From Vallitalea sp. (GTDB lineage Bacteria; Bacillota; Clostridia; Lachnospirales; Vallitaleaceae): a stretch of 63,921 nt of DNA. Positions 1 to 10,600 of this stretch are shown in pieces. The DNA is taken from the NCBI GenBank assembly GCA_025210235.1, contig JAOASG010000034.1, positions 1-63,921 of the forward strand, read 5' to 3'. The notes beneath the pieces are model-generated. The model was not told the DNA's origin. It saw nothing but the letters and a program-made list of their open reading frames with translations, and did not search any database. Every line of letters begins with the position of its first letter. Within the stretch, counting starts at the first letter, position 1. A program made the translations under genes and the position numbers.

Positions 1-186
1 AAAGACTGGTTTATGACATTATTAGATTTAAAAGAATATATATGTATAAAAGAAAAAATGTTTAACGATTACTCTGATAGAAGAAACTGGAGTAAAATGA
101 TGATACATAATATTGCTAACGCAGGATTTTTCTCTTCTGATCGAACAATAGCACAATATAACGAAGATATTTGGAAATTGAAATAA
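1..186 (+). CDS. glgP: Glycogen/maltodextrin phosphorylase, C-terminal end (partial)
   Basis: Only the last 61 codons are in the window; the gene begins upstream. The frame is open from base 1 to a TAA. It reads through [20 protein letters not shown] and then [10 protein letters not shown], which is the characteristic end of glycogen/starch/maltodextrin phosphorylases (the N-IA-G-FSSDR-I--Y---IW signature). The enzyme uses phosphate to release glucose-1-phosphate from alpha-1,4-glucans in the cytoplasm. The PLP site and active site lie outside the window, so completeness cannot be judged. A hairpin terminator follows about 40 bases later. The convergent LacI-type gene beyond it could be a regulator of glucan use, but that is only suggested by position. 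Confidence 0.82.
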   Translation, partial: KDWFMTLLDLKEYICIKEKMFNDYSDRRNWSKMMIHNIANAGFFSSDRTIAQYNEDIWKLK

Positions 187-227
187 CATATTTAATGTAG
201 AAACAGGTCTTAGAGATAAGAGTAAAT

Positions 228-280
228 AAAACCCTTCTTGGTAAGAAATTTTAAAACATACCAATAAGGGTTTTATATTT
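228..280. terminator. Bidirectional intrinsic terminator between glgP and the LacI-type gene
   Basis: A 16-bp stem (228-243 with 259-274, one mismatch) has an A-run on one flank and a T-rich run on the other. It can therefore end transcripts from both converging genes. Confidence 0.8.
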
Positions 281-303
281 TATTAAAAGAGCAGATAGGA
301 GAA

Positions 304-1215
304 TTATAAGTTACTTGATATATATTTTAATTTAACTTCATGTGAATCATAGATTTCGTACATTTTTTTAACTAAGTTATCTGCAATTTCTGAAACCACT
401 TCAGCTTTATATTTATTAGAAAAGTAAATTGTTTTTGTTGTGGATTTTAAAATAATGGGTTTGTCAACGCATATTACCACAAATTGTTCTTCTAATAAAT
501 ATTGTTCAGCAAGAAAACCTAATGCCTCTCCAATTATAATATAATTTTTATATTTGTTTTTTCTAAACAATTCAATCAAATCATTTTTATCTTGATAAGC
601 ATATTCCTCAATATAATTTGAATGAGATGATAGTGATTGATTCATTTTTTCATTATTAAATTTATCATATACTAAAATACAATTATCTTGATTATTATAG
701 CTAGTTAAAGCTAGTTTTATAGCTTGTGAATAATCATTATGTATTTTAAAAAACAAGAAATTTTCATTAATACTATCGATCAATATTAAAGGTGAAAAAG
801 TAGAATCAGCAATTTTATTAATTTTTTCATTATCATAGTTTATTGCTATAATTGCATCGTAAGCTAAATCAATATAATCAAAATGTTCTCTGTTTCTAAT
901 AAAAACCATATTATAATCTAAAGCGAAAAAAGAGTTTTTTAGACAATTCAAAAATTCATTATCATCTAATCTTAAAAATTTTTCTTTTTTTTCATTAATT
1001 AACACGCCTATTAATTTTGATTGACTTTGAGATAATGTACGAGCAGAAATATTGGGAACATAGTTATATAGATTTGCTACTTGCAGAATCTTTTTTCGAG
1101 TAGCATCCGAAACTCTTGCACCTTTTTTATTGTTTAAAACATAGGAAACAGTTGCTTTGGATACACCTACTTCATTTGCTATATCTTGCATTGTATAAAC
1201 TTTTTTTTGAACCAT
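304..1215 (-). CDS. LacI/GalR-family transcriptional regulator
   Basis: Cytoplasmic DNA-binding regulator of 303 residues. The N-terminus YTMQDIANEVGVSKATVSYV followed by LNNKKGARVS is a textbook LacI helix-turn-helix and hinge start (residues about 7-30), and a periplasmic-binding-protein-like effector domain follows. At 303 residues it is somewhat shorter than the usual 330-340 of the family, and its sensor domain is divergent, so the effector cannot be named. The gene converges on glycogen phosphorylase and is followed by a shared terminator. A perfect 18-bp palindrome lies about 40 bases upstream of its start and may be its own operator. The upstream neighbour is a divergent sensor kinase gene, so the palindrome could also affect that promoter. 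Confidence 0.85.
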   Translation of the reverse strand: MVQKKVYTMQDIANEVGVSKATVSYVLNNKKGARVSDATRKKILQVANLYNYVPNISARTLSQSQSKLIGVLINEKKEKFLRLDDNEFLNCLKNSFFALDYNMVFIRNREHFDYIDLAYDAIIAINYDNEKINKIADSTFSPLILIDSINENFLFFKIHNDYSQAIKLALTSYNNQDNCILVYDKFNNEKMNQSLSSHSNYIEEYAYQDKNDLIELFRKNKYKNYIIIGEALGFLAEQYLLEEQFVVICVDKPIILKSTTKTIYFSNKYKAEVVSEIADNLVKKMYEIYDSHEVKLKYISSNL

Positions 1216-1255
1216 TTTTTAACCTCATATCATTTGTTTTTAATATAAATAAACT

Positions 1256-1273
1256 TGGTATATTAATATACCA
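1256..1273. promoter_or_regulatory. Perfect 18-bp palindrome, candidate LacI-type operator
   Basis: TGGTATATTAATATACCA is a perfect inverted repeat in the divergent region between the LacI-type gene and the sensor kinase gene. Its size and place fit an autoregulatory operator. It lacks the central CG typical of many LacI-family operators, so the assignment is tentative. Confidence 0.5.
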
Positions 1274-1310
1274 TAGTCTAAATTATTATATTAGATTATA
1301 AGCTTTATCT

Positions 1311-1346
1311 GTAAGTAATATTTTAACATGATAAAATATTATTTAC
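1311..1346. promoter_or_regulatory. 15-bp inverted repeat upstream of the sensor kinase gene
   Basis: GTAAGTAATATTTTA (1311-1325) pairs with TAAAATATTATTTAC (1332-1346) with one mismatch around a 6-base loop. No T-run follows, so it is not a typical terminator. It could be an operator or a 5' leader hairpin for the kinase gene about 100 bases downstream. Confidence 0.4.
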
Positions 1347-1450
1347 AAGGCTAGGGAAAGTAATTTGATTTTAATTGGATGGTGTTATTCACAGTATATT
1401 TGACTAAAAATGGTTATGGTGATATGGTTGTTATGAATGGGTGGTTAATA

Positions 1451-3322
1451 ATGACAAAAAAACTAAAAAAATATGGAATACTTATTATAACAAGTTTTAT
1501 ATCTATATTGATTCTTCTTAGAATAGCAAATGCGTCTTTAATAACTAAATCTCAACCAATTGCAAAAGATGGTGTGCTTGATCTAACTAATTGGGATTTT
1601 ACACAAGATGGGACAGTGCAACTAAATGGGGAATGGGAATTTTATTGGGAACAACTTTTAACGTTTGAAGATTTTAAGGGTAATGACACTAAAATTAATT
1701 TTAATGGATATCAATATGTTCCAAAAACATGGAATAATTATACTATAAATGGAGCGCATCCAACAGGAACAGGATATGCAACATATAGGTTAAAAGTTAA
1801 AAATGATAATTGGAATAATACTTTCGGATTTAAAATTTTAACTATGTCGACATCATATATTATAATGATTGATGATAAAGTAATAGCTACAAATGGAAAA
1901 GTTGGGGATATGTTAAAAAATACTGAGTCAGAGTATAACACTCAATCTGTTAGTATAATACCAACTTCTAAAGAATTTGATATAATTGTTCAAGTTTCAA
2001 ACTTTACCTATGCAAGAGGTGGTATTTGGAGACCAATTGTTTTTGGACTTGACTCAGATATTAGAAAATTAGCTATAAAAACTTCAAGAAATGAAATGTT
2101 TCTTATGGGTATTATATTTATTATGATGTGCTATCATCTTATACTTTATTGTGTTAGAAAAGAAGATAAATCTTTATTATATGCAGTGATTGGTTTGTTT
2201 GTTACAATATTACGGATACTTGTGACAGGAGATTATTATATAACGACACTTATTCCAAGTATGTCATATTCAACGATTATTTTATTAGAATATTGTACTC
2301 TGTATTGGGGTCTAATTACATGGGTATTGTTTATTGCTAAATTGTTTCCATTTGAATTTAACAAGAACATACTAAAAATATTCATTTTCATAGCAATACT
2401 CTTTACAGTGGCAACTTTTATTTTACCAATATCTATTTATACTAATTACTTAATTTATATAGAAATATATGATATTATACTTTTTATATATGCTTTACTT
2501 AGCGTTATTTTAGCTTCTGAAAATGAAAAAGATGATGCACAACTTATACTATATTGTAGTATCTTGCTATTTAGTGCTTATATAATTGATATTTCAATAT
2601 TTTTAAATTTTATTCCTAATACTACGGGTGGAGTTTTTATAACGGTAGTAGCCGTAGCAGTATTAATTCAAGCTTATATAATTTCAAGAAGATATTCAAG
2701 GGCAATGGAACAATCTAAAATGAATGAAGTAGCCATGCTTCAAGCACAGATATCACCCCATTTTTTACATAATGCAATGAATGCGTTAGCTGAACTTAGC
2801 TATGAGGGTGGAGATGCAGCATATGATGCTATCACATCTTTTTCGGAATATTTAAGATACTCTTATGATTTATTACCACAATCAAAAATGATATCACTTC
2901 ATAAAGAGCTTGAACTTGTAGAAGCGTATTTGAATGTTGAAAAACTTAGATTTGGAGATAAGCTACAGTATCATATACGCGTTGAAAACTCAAAGACTAT
3001 ATACTTACCCCCTTTTATAATTCAACCTCTTGTAGAAAATGCGGTAAGACATGGTGTTTCCAAAAAAAAGGGTGGAGGCGTTATTAAAATAAGTGGTAAA
3101 CAAGAGGATAAGTTATATAAGATTATGATTGAAGATAGCGGAGTAGGTATTTCAAAAGATGTTATTGAGAATATTGCAATAGGAGAGAAAACAAATGCAA
3201 TGGGACATGGACTTTGTAATGTGAACAAAAGACTTATGAATAAATATAATACAAGACTAAATATTACAATTAATGAACATAAGGGTACTACTGTATCTTT
3301 TTTTCTCAGAGGGAAAATATGA
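1451..3322 (+). CDS. Sensor histidine kinase, 7TMR-DISM extracellular domain with LytS/YesM-type kinase
   Basis: Membrane sensor of 623 residues from ATG 1451; an upstream in-frame ATG at 1379 would add 24 residues but has a poorer context. After a signal-anchor segment comes an extracellular domain of about 190 residues with GTVQLNGEWEFYWEQLL, typical of the carbohydrate-binding-like DISMED module. About seven membrane helices follow (residues about 215-430). The kinase part has the His-box LQAQISPHFLHN, with His437 as the probable phosphorylation site, and the HATPase motifs QPLVENAVRHG and DSGVGIS. It is therefore of the His_kinase (PF06580) type. The response regulator gene follows 107 bases downstream. 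The ligand is unknown; a carbohydrate or cell-wall fragment is possible from the domain type. Confidence 0.88.
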   Translation: MTKKLKKYGILIITSFISILILLRIANASLITKSQPIAKDGVLDLTNWDFTQDGTVQLNGEWEFYWEQLLTFEDFKGNDTKINFNGYQYVPKTWNNYTINGAHPTGTGYATYRLKVKNDNWNNTFGFKILTMSTSYIIMIDDKVIATNGKVGDMLKNTESEYNTQSVSIIPTSKEFDIIVQVSNFTYARGGIWRPIVFGLDSDIRKLAIKTSRNEMFLMGIIFIMMCYHLILYCVRKEDKSLLYAVIGLFVTILRILVTGDYYITTLIPSMSYSTIILLEYCTLYWGLITWVLFIAKLFPFEFNKNILKIFIFIAILFTVATFILPISIYTNYLIYIEIYDIILFIYALLSVILASENEKDDAQLILYCSILLFSAYIIDISIFLNFIPNTTGGVFITVVAVAVLIQAYIISRRYSRAMEQSKMNEVAMLQAQISPHFLHNAMNALAELSYEGGDAAYDAITSFSEYLRYSYDLLPQSKMISLHKELELVEAYLNVEKLRFGDKLQYHIRVENSKTIYLPPFIIQPLVENAVRHGVSKKKGGGVIKISGKQEDKLYKIMIEDSGVGISKDVIENIAIGEKTNAMGHGLCNVNKRLMNKYNTRLNITINEHKGTTVSFFLRGKI

Positions 3323-3429
3323 ATTTAGAATAAAAATAAAACCATTTTCATATGTTTAGAGGTATTTTTCTAATGACTGAAACTTCCTACTGAATACACG
3401 ACTTAGTAGATTTTAACAGGAGGGGAAAT

Positions 3430-4521
3430 ATGATTAGAGCAATAATAGTAGATGATGAGTTACCATCCATTAATATAATGAAAAGATTACTCGCAAATAC
3501 TGGAAAGGTACAAGTAAATTCAAGTTTTGATAATGCTAATGAGGCACTAGAATATTTAAAGAGTAATATAGTAGATGTAATTTTCTTAGATATTCAAATG
3601 CCAGAGGTAGATGGTCTTGAGCTAGCTAATATTATTATTACACGGTCTTTAAATAAGTGTAAAATTGTATTCGTAACAGCATATAACCAATATGCTATTG
3701 AAGCATTTGAGGTTAATGCACTTGATTATTTACTTAAGCCTGTAAAAAGAGATAGACTTAACAAGACACTTGATAGGCTTATTGAGGAATCAAATATTAA
3801 GATAGCTACTACTATAATGAGTGTAAAGTGTTTTGGAAAGTTTGAAGTATATGCAGATAACAAATTAGTTAAGTTTAGAACTAAAAAAGCTGAGGAATTA
3901 TTAGCATTATTAATAAATAATGAAGGAAAGAGTGTTCCAAGAAGTAAAATAATTGATTATTTATGGACTGATTTTGATGGGGATAAGGCACTTGTTAATC
4001 TAAATACCACTCTTTATTATGTAAGAAAAGCATTACAAGATAATGGATTAGATATTAGTATAATTTTTGATCGAGAAACTTATAGAATTGATACAAAAAA
4101 TATTATATGTGATTATTTTACATTGAAGAATTATTTACCATATTCAAATAATGAACATAAGGATATTTCGAATGTACATAAAATACTTGATTTATATAAA
4201 GACGATTATTTAGTAGCGAATGATTATGTATGGTCAGTTAGTATGCGTCTTAGTTTAAAAGAAAAGTATATAAGTTTACTATTATTGATGGTAGAATATT
4301 ATTGTAATAAGGGACAAAAAGAAAGAGCGATAGCTTTTTTGAAAGATGCTTTTTCTAAAGAGTGTATTAATGATGCAATTGTTTATAGACTAATGGAGCT
4401 ATTAATTGAACAGAAAAAATATTCTCTAGCATTAAAGTATTATAATTCCTATAAAAATACACTTATTGAATTTGGTAGGAAGCCAAATGAAATATTTAAA
4501 AAACTTCTTGCATTAATATAA
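3430..4521 (+). CDS. Response regulator with receiver, winged-helix and BTAD (SARP-like) domains
   Basis: Cytoplasmic regulator of 363 residues with a clear ribosome site (GGAGGGG). The receiver domain (1-120) has the acidic pair D8/D9, phosphoacceptor Asp54 in IFLDIQMPEVDG, Thr83 and Lys103. A linker then leads to an OmpR-like winged helix of the SARP type at about 130-225 (VKCFGKFEVY then LNTTLYYVRKAL). The C-terminal 130 residues are an all-helical BTAD-like/TPR region. It is surely the partner of the preceding kinase. A strong terminator follows, so the giant surface protein genes downstream are separate transcripts and the most obvious candidate targets. SARP-type regulators usually bind direct repeats; none was securely identified. 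Confidence 0.88.
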   Translation: MIRAIIVDDELPSINIMKRLLANTGKVQVNSSFDNANEALEYLKSNIVDVIFLDIQMPEVDGLELANIIITRSLNKCKIVFVTAYNQYAIEAFEVNALDYLLKPVKRDRLNKTLDRLIEESNIKIATTIMSVKCFGKFEVYADNKLVKFRTKKAEELLALLINNEGKSVPRSKIIDYLWTDFDGDKALVNLNTTLYYVRKALQDNGLDISIIFDRETYRIDTKNIICDYFTLKNYLPYSNNEHKDISNVHKILDLYKDDYLVANDYVWSVSMRLSLKEKYISLLLLMVEYYCNKGQKERAIAFLKDAFSKECINDAIVYRLMELLIEQKKYSLALKYYNSYKNTLIEFGRKPNEIFKKLLALI

Positions 4522-4582
4522 AATAAATTAATAAATACTGTTATAAAAAAAGTAAAATTTCATTGAACTGTTAATTGATGGT

Positions 4583-4628
4583 TAAGTGCCATGCTATATA
4601 ATAATGTAGCATGGCACTTAGTTTGTTA
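4583..4628 (+). terminator. Strong hairpin after the response regulator gene
   Basis: A 14-bp perfect stem (TAAGTGCCATGCTA, 4583-4596, with 4607-4620) and a 10-base loop are followed by a T-rich stretch. It separates the two-component system from the giant surface protein genes. A second weak AGAAAAG/CTTTTCT hairpin follows at 4635-4657. Confidence 0.75.
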
Positions 4629-4695
4629 TTTTATAGAAAAGTTTATTATGCTTTTCTTTTAGACAATATAAAACAATATGAAAGGACAAGAGTAT

Positions 4696-7600
4696 ATGAT
4701 AAAAAAAACATCAAAGGTACTTATATTAACTATTTTAATGGGGCTACTATTTTCAACTACTGTTGCATATGCAGAAAGTTGGAAAATAAGTGGTTCTAAT
4801 ATGAATGAGTGGGGGGAACCAAATCAAATAAAATATTTTGATAAAGATGAAGATATAAGAGATAATGCTGTTTATTGGTTAGACAAAGAAACATTTAATC
4901 AATTATTTAATTATATTAAAAAAGGATATGGGATAAGATATTATATATCTTTTGAGTATAAAATAAGAAAAGATAATATATCTATGATACCTGAACCAAA
5001 TAATAGATGGATAGATGCTTTTACAACTGAAATGGGATATAAACGATACGGCTTTAAAGGTATTAGTAGTGAATTTACCAAACTATATTATACTAAAAAT
5101 GGTCTTAAAGATTCTTTTGATTATGTAGATTGCTTTGAAGATGAGTCACTAGATAATAGATTTAGTCTTATAATTAAATCTAGCGAGTGTGGTTATGGGA
5201 CTTATACCGATGTTAAAAATGGTTATTTTAACTTTTATTTAATCGACGAAATACCACCAAATATAGTAAGCGTCAAATACTATAACGACGTGAATCTAAC
5301 TAGTGAAATTACAGGTAGAACTAATTTATCATTTAACGGAAATCAGAATGAAGTCTATATGGCTGTAGAATTTGATGAAGAAGTTACTGTAAACGATACA
5401 AATAATAAATTCATACGAACAAGTAGGACGCTTATGGATAAAGATACAAAAATGGCTACTGAAAAAGGAAGTTTTAAGTATGAGAAAGTAGATAAGAATA
5501 AAGTAGTTTTTAAATTCCAAGTAGACTATGGTAATATGGGACAATTATACTTAATCGATAAGACTAGTTTTTTACAAGATATAGATAGTTTTAAAATCAA
5601 AGATAAAAATGGTAACGATGCAAATAGTTCAGCTAGACCTCTGAAACAACAATATAACGATGGAAAAAGCTATAAAATTATGGTTGATGGGAATCCACCA
5701 GAGATAACAGAGGTTAAGTATAACGTAATCAAATTAGACAAAAACTGTCCTGAGAATAAAAAACAGTATCTTACTACGGGAGATATATTAGATATAAGAC
5801 TTAAGATTGATAGTTCGGCAAGTGTAAATACAAATAGTTTTTTTGAATTTAATAATAGCGAAAGAGCCACTTTTGATCAGTTTAAAGATAATTGGATTGT
5901 TTATAAATACACAGTTAAAAAAGATGATGCAAACACAAATGAACTTACATATAAAAACTTGTCAAATTCAATTAAAAACCTAGGAATTAAAGATGATTTT
6001 GGTAATATTGGACAGATGAAAAACGATTTTATATTTCCATCTGTTAAATATAATAGTAAAAAGATATTTGTAGATACGACTGCACCACGAATAGAATTTT
6101 TTAAAGGAACAAATTATTATACAACTTATAGTAATAAACATGTATTTAAGTTACAAGCTGTTGAAAAAGGTAGTATGTCAGATAAAGGTGAATTTTATTA
6201 TGTAATAAATAAAAGTAGTAAATATCCAACAACTGATCCATATGAGGAAAAGTGTTTAGGTAGAAAAGCTTATGGATATTCAGAAAATGGGGGAATAATT
6301 GATATTGTTATTGATGATAATCTTTATTTGGATAAGCAACAATCTGAATATACTCAGTATGATCAAAAATATGATGAAATAAATATGACAGGTAAGCATA
6401 AAAATGTCAATTACGTAGATGGGACAGCTAGTGATGTAATTTATGATGGAAGACGTGAGATAACAGGTATATTCTATATCCATACTTATATAAAAGATAA
6501 AGCAGGTAATATAACAAGAGAAACATCACAACCAATACATATGGACAATACTCATGCAAAAATAAAAATGGCTCCTAATGGGACGTCTAATACCTATGTA
6601 GGAGATATAGATGTTGACTTTGAATTATTAGAAGAAGAACTATCAGGATTTAAAAAGTATGAATATAGATGGGTTTCACCCATAGATTTAGACGGGAAAA
6701 AACTAAATAAAAAAGATATGTATAATAAAGAAACTGATACTTATAAGTTGCTTACAGAAAATACTAGTTGGATAGTAGGTAATGCACTTAATAGTTATTC
6801 AAAGAGTAAAATACCTATTCCACCTAGAGAACAAAGACAGCACGGAGCATCATATCTTTTAATAAGAGCTTTTGATAATACAGATAACATTAGTTATATT
6901 GTATCAGAACCATACTACTTTGACAAAGTAAGTCCAATAGTAACGTTCAAGTCAGAATCTGGTGGTTTTGATAAGCCATTAAAGAACCATAAGATAAAAG
7001 TCACTATTGATGATAAAGATTCTGAACTTATGGAATATAAGTATTACTTCAGTAATAGTAATTTACCTAGAGAGCTAGATGATAAGATATGGAAATATCT
7101 TGACTTAAAATTACCAGATTTACCAGATGACTATAATCCTATTGGAGATTATAAAAATAACGAGTTAACTAATGAGAATGATGAAGATGAATTACTTATA
7201 AAACAAGCTATAGTAGAAACAGATGTATGGAATAAAGAGACAGCTAATAAAGAGCCTCTTAATGGATTCGTATTTTTACATATATATGCAAAAGATAGTA
7301 GTGGAAATGAAATTATAAAAAGACAAGATATGAAAATTGACAACGGTGGAATTCCTATGATTAGTTTTGACTATGACAATGCAATAGGTAATAGGTATAA
7401 AAGCGTTATAGGACATATTAATTGTAGTGATGATGGAGGTATTAAAACACTTGAATATAAGTGGAGTCAGACAAAAGATGTGCCACAAGAGTATAAGACT
7501 ATTGATATATCTAAGTTTGATGATAAGAGCAATATTAAAGTAAATACTGATCAGTTTAATCAAGCTGGTGAATGGTATCTTCATGTTAGAGCAACAGATG

Positions 7601-10600
7601 TTTATGGTAATGTGAAAAATAGTGTTTCAGAAAAATATATAATTAATTCAACAGCGCCAAATATTACATTGTTCCAAATAGATAATAACACAGTGTACTT
7701 ATCTAAAGAAAAAAATATTGCTATAACTATAAATAAAACAAATGATGATAAACTTGAGTATACATATGTAGTATATAGTAATAGCGCTTGTGATAATGAG
7801 ATTAAAAGAGGAACGTTTAGTACTACATCTGAAATTGTAAATATACAATTAGACGAAAATAGTAACGACATACAGGAATATTACTTCAAATTTTATGATA
7901 GTCTTAATCAAGTAACAGAAGATAGTACTAAGGTACAAGTAGTTTATGATAATACTCCTCCAACAGCTGATTTAATATACTCACCGAATAAAGAAGAAGT
8001 AACATCAAATAATGTTACAGTAACATTAGACAATATATCTGATAATGTTTCAGGAAAAGAAGATATTACAGTAAGTGAAACAGAGCATACTTTTACTGAA
8101 AATGGTGAACATATATTTGCTCTTACTGATAAAGCAGGAAATAAAAGAACATATGTTGCTAGGGTTACATGGATAAAAGATGATAAACCAATAGTAAGAG
8201 TTACTACTAATAATGTTTATGGACAAAGTTATAAATCACTATCTTTTGATTTATCAGCCCAAAGACCAATAGAAAGTGGCTACATTAATATAGTAGATCC
8301 AGAGATATACTATCAATTTAGTAAAACTGAAAATATAGAAGATAAAAATTTTATTAAATATAAAAATGGAGAAACAATTAGTCTATCAGATGAAACTGGA
8401 GAATACTATTTACATACTAAATTAGTTGATGGAGGAAGAAGTTTTACTAAAATGTATGGTAAATATATTATTGATAATACATTAAATGAACCTAGTCTTA
8501 CATATACATATGTAAATTCTGAGGGAACTAAAGTAGAGTGCTTGGAAGATGAATATAAAGCTTTAAAAGATGTTAGTTCAATAGTAAAAGTTGCACTAGA
8601 ATTTGATGAAGATATAGTAATTAAGAGTGTTATCAATAATGGTGGGGAAAATCTTCCATGTGTAAACCAAGTAACGTTTTATAATAACGATACTATAACA
8701 GTAACATATACAGATAAAGCAGGTAATGAAGATTCTAAAGAAATTGCTATAAGTAATATAAAACGTGATGACAGTATAATAACTATAACACCTAATAAAG
8801 CTACTAATAGTGAAGTAAAAGTTCTTATTACTGCACCTTCTGATAAGAGAATTAATAATATTAGAGTAGATGATTGGCAAATTGATCCAACTGATATAAA
8901 TTCGGTTATTACTACAAAAGCAGATAGCGAAGATAATTATCTCACAATAGAGTTTACAGTATTAAATAACTGCAATATTAAAGTAGATATATTTGATAAA
9001 GATAATAAGGATACTGTAGTTGCTACACAGGAATATAATGTTACAAATATTGATAAGACAGCACCTGTTGGAATTGTAGAGGTTAAAGACATAGATAAAT
9101 ACACGAAAACATCATCTATTAAAATAACAGACGAAAATCCTACTAAGGTAACTAAGGTAGAATTTATTAAAGAAGATAATAGCAAAGTAAACTTTGATAT
9201 AACAAATAACTATACTTCAGAAGATATAATATATAATCATATTACTAATTCAGTAACTACAAAAATAAATGGTACTGTAAAATATTATTTTGAAGATAGT
9301 GCGGGTAATAAAGGAGAAGCACAAGAAAGTATTAATACAATAAATACAAACTTAGATATAAGTAAAGTAAAAGCAACTTATAAAGTAGGAGATAAAACGT
9401 ACAAAGACGTTGCAAGTATAGGGAAAGTTAATAAAGATGTAGAAGTAACAATTAATGTCCCAGAAGGATACTACATCGTTAATAACTCTGGGAAAAACAA
9501 AAGACTTTTTGTTGTTGGAATGGAGTATGACTTTTTGATTTCTAATGGAATCAATATAGATAAGTTTAATGTAGACTTAACAAATACAATTAAAAAATCT
9601 GGTCCAAAATTAAAGCTTAACTATACAATTGGTGATAAGCCATATAAAGATCAGCTTGTAAATGGTAAGACAAGTCAAAATGTATTACTTACAATTACTT
9701 CAGATGATGATATTTCTAAGGTGGTTTTTGACTCAGAAGAAGATACTGAAAAACCATATACTTATGAATTTAATGAAAATAAAATTATAAACATTATAGC
9801 AACTGATGTTATGGGAAATACAACAATATTAAAAACGTCTATAGATTGTATAGATAAAGACCCTGTAAGAGCTTCATTATTCTCACTATACACAAAACCT
9901 ACTAAAGATGATATTAAACTACAATTTTTAGCTACTAAAGAAGTAAATATATTAGAAGTTAAAAAAGATGGGAAGATAATTAAGCAAGAAGTTAATATTA
10001 AAAAAGATAAATATGAATTTATAGTTAAGGATAATGGTACATATAGTGTTAAATATAGAGATGACATAGGAAATGAGAAGACTGTTTCTCTAGAAGTAAA
10101 TAATATTGATAGGATAGCTCCAAATATTAAACTTTTATATAATGGTAAAGAAACAATGCCAGTAACTAATGACTCAGTAATGGTATCTGTTAAATTAGTT
10201 AATGAAAATCAAGAACCATATGGCATAAAAGTACTTAACACTATAGGTAATACAAATAGTTATTTATTTAAAGAAAATGGTAAGTTTACTTTTAGAGTTT
10301 CTGATATGGCTGGTAATATAACAGAAAAAGATGCAATTATTAATAGTATTGATAGAGATCCAGTTTCATATACAGTAACATATTCTGAAACAAACTTTAC
10401 TAAAAATAATGTAATAGCAACAGTTGCTATAGATGAAAAAGAAAAGAATTATAAAATACTAAACTCAGATATTGATCAGGATAATATAGAAAATAGTGTA
10501 AATAAGAAAGTAAAAATAGAAGGTAATAAAATAAAAGTTACATTTGATGACAATGGATATTATCTATTGTATGTATCTGATGAAGCAGGGAATAAATCAA

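Noticed and set aside
1379..1450. Upstream start for the sensor kinase adding 24 residues
   Set aside because: No ribosome site at 1379 and the extra residues precede a normal signal-anchor; ATG 1451 after GGGTGG fits better.
4635..4657. Second hairpin AGAAAAG/CTTTTCT just after the strong terminator
   Set aside because: Short A/T-rich stem likely by chance; the 14-bp stem just before it explains termination.
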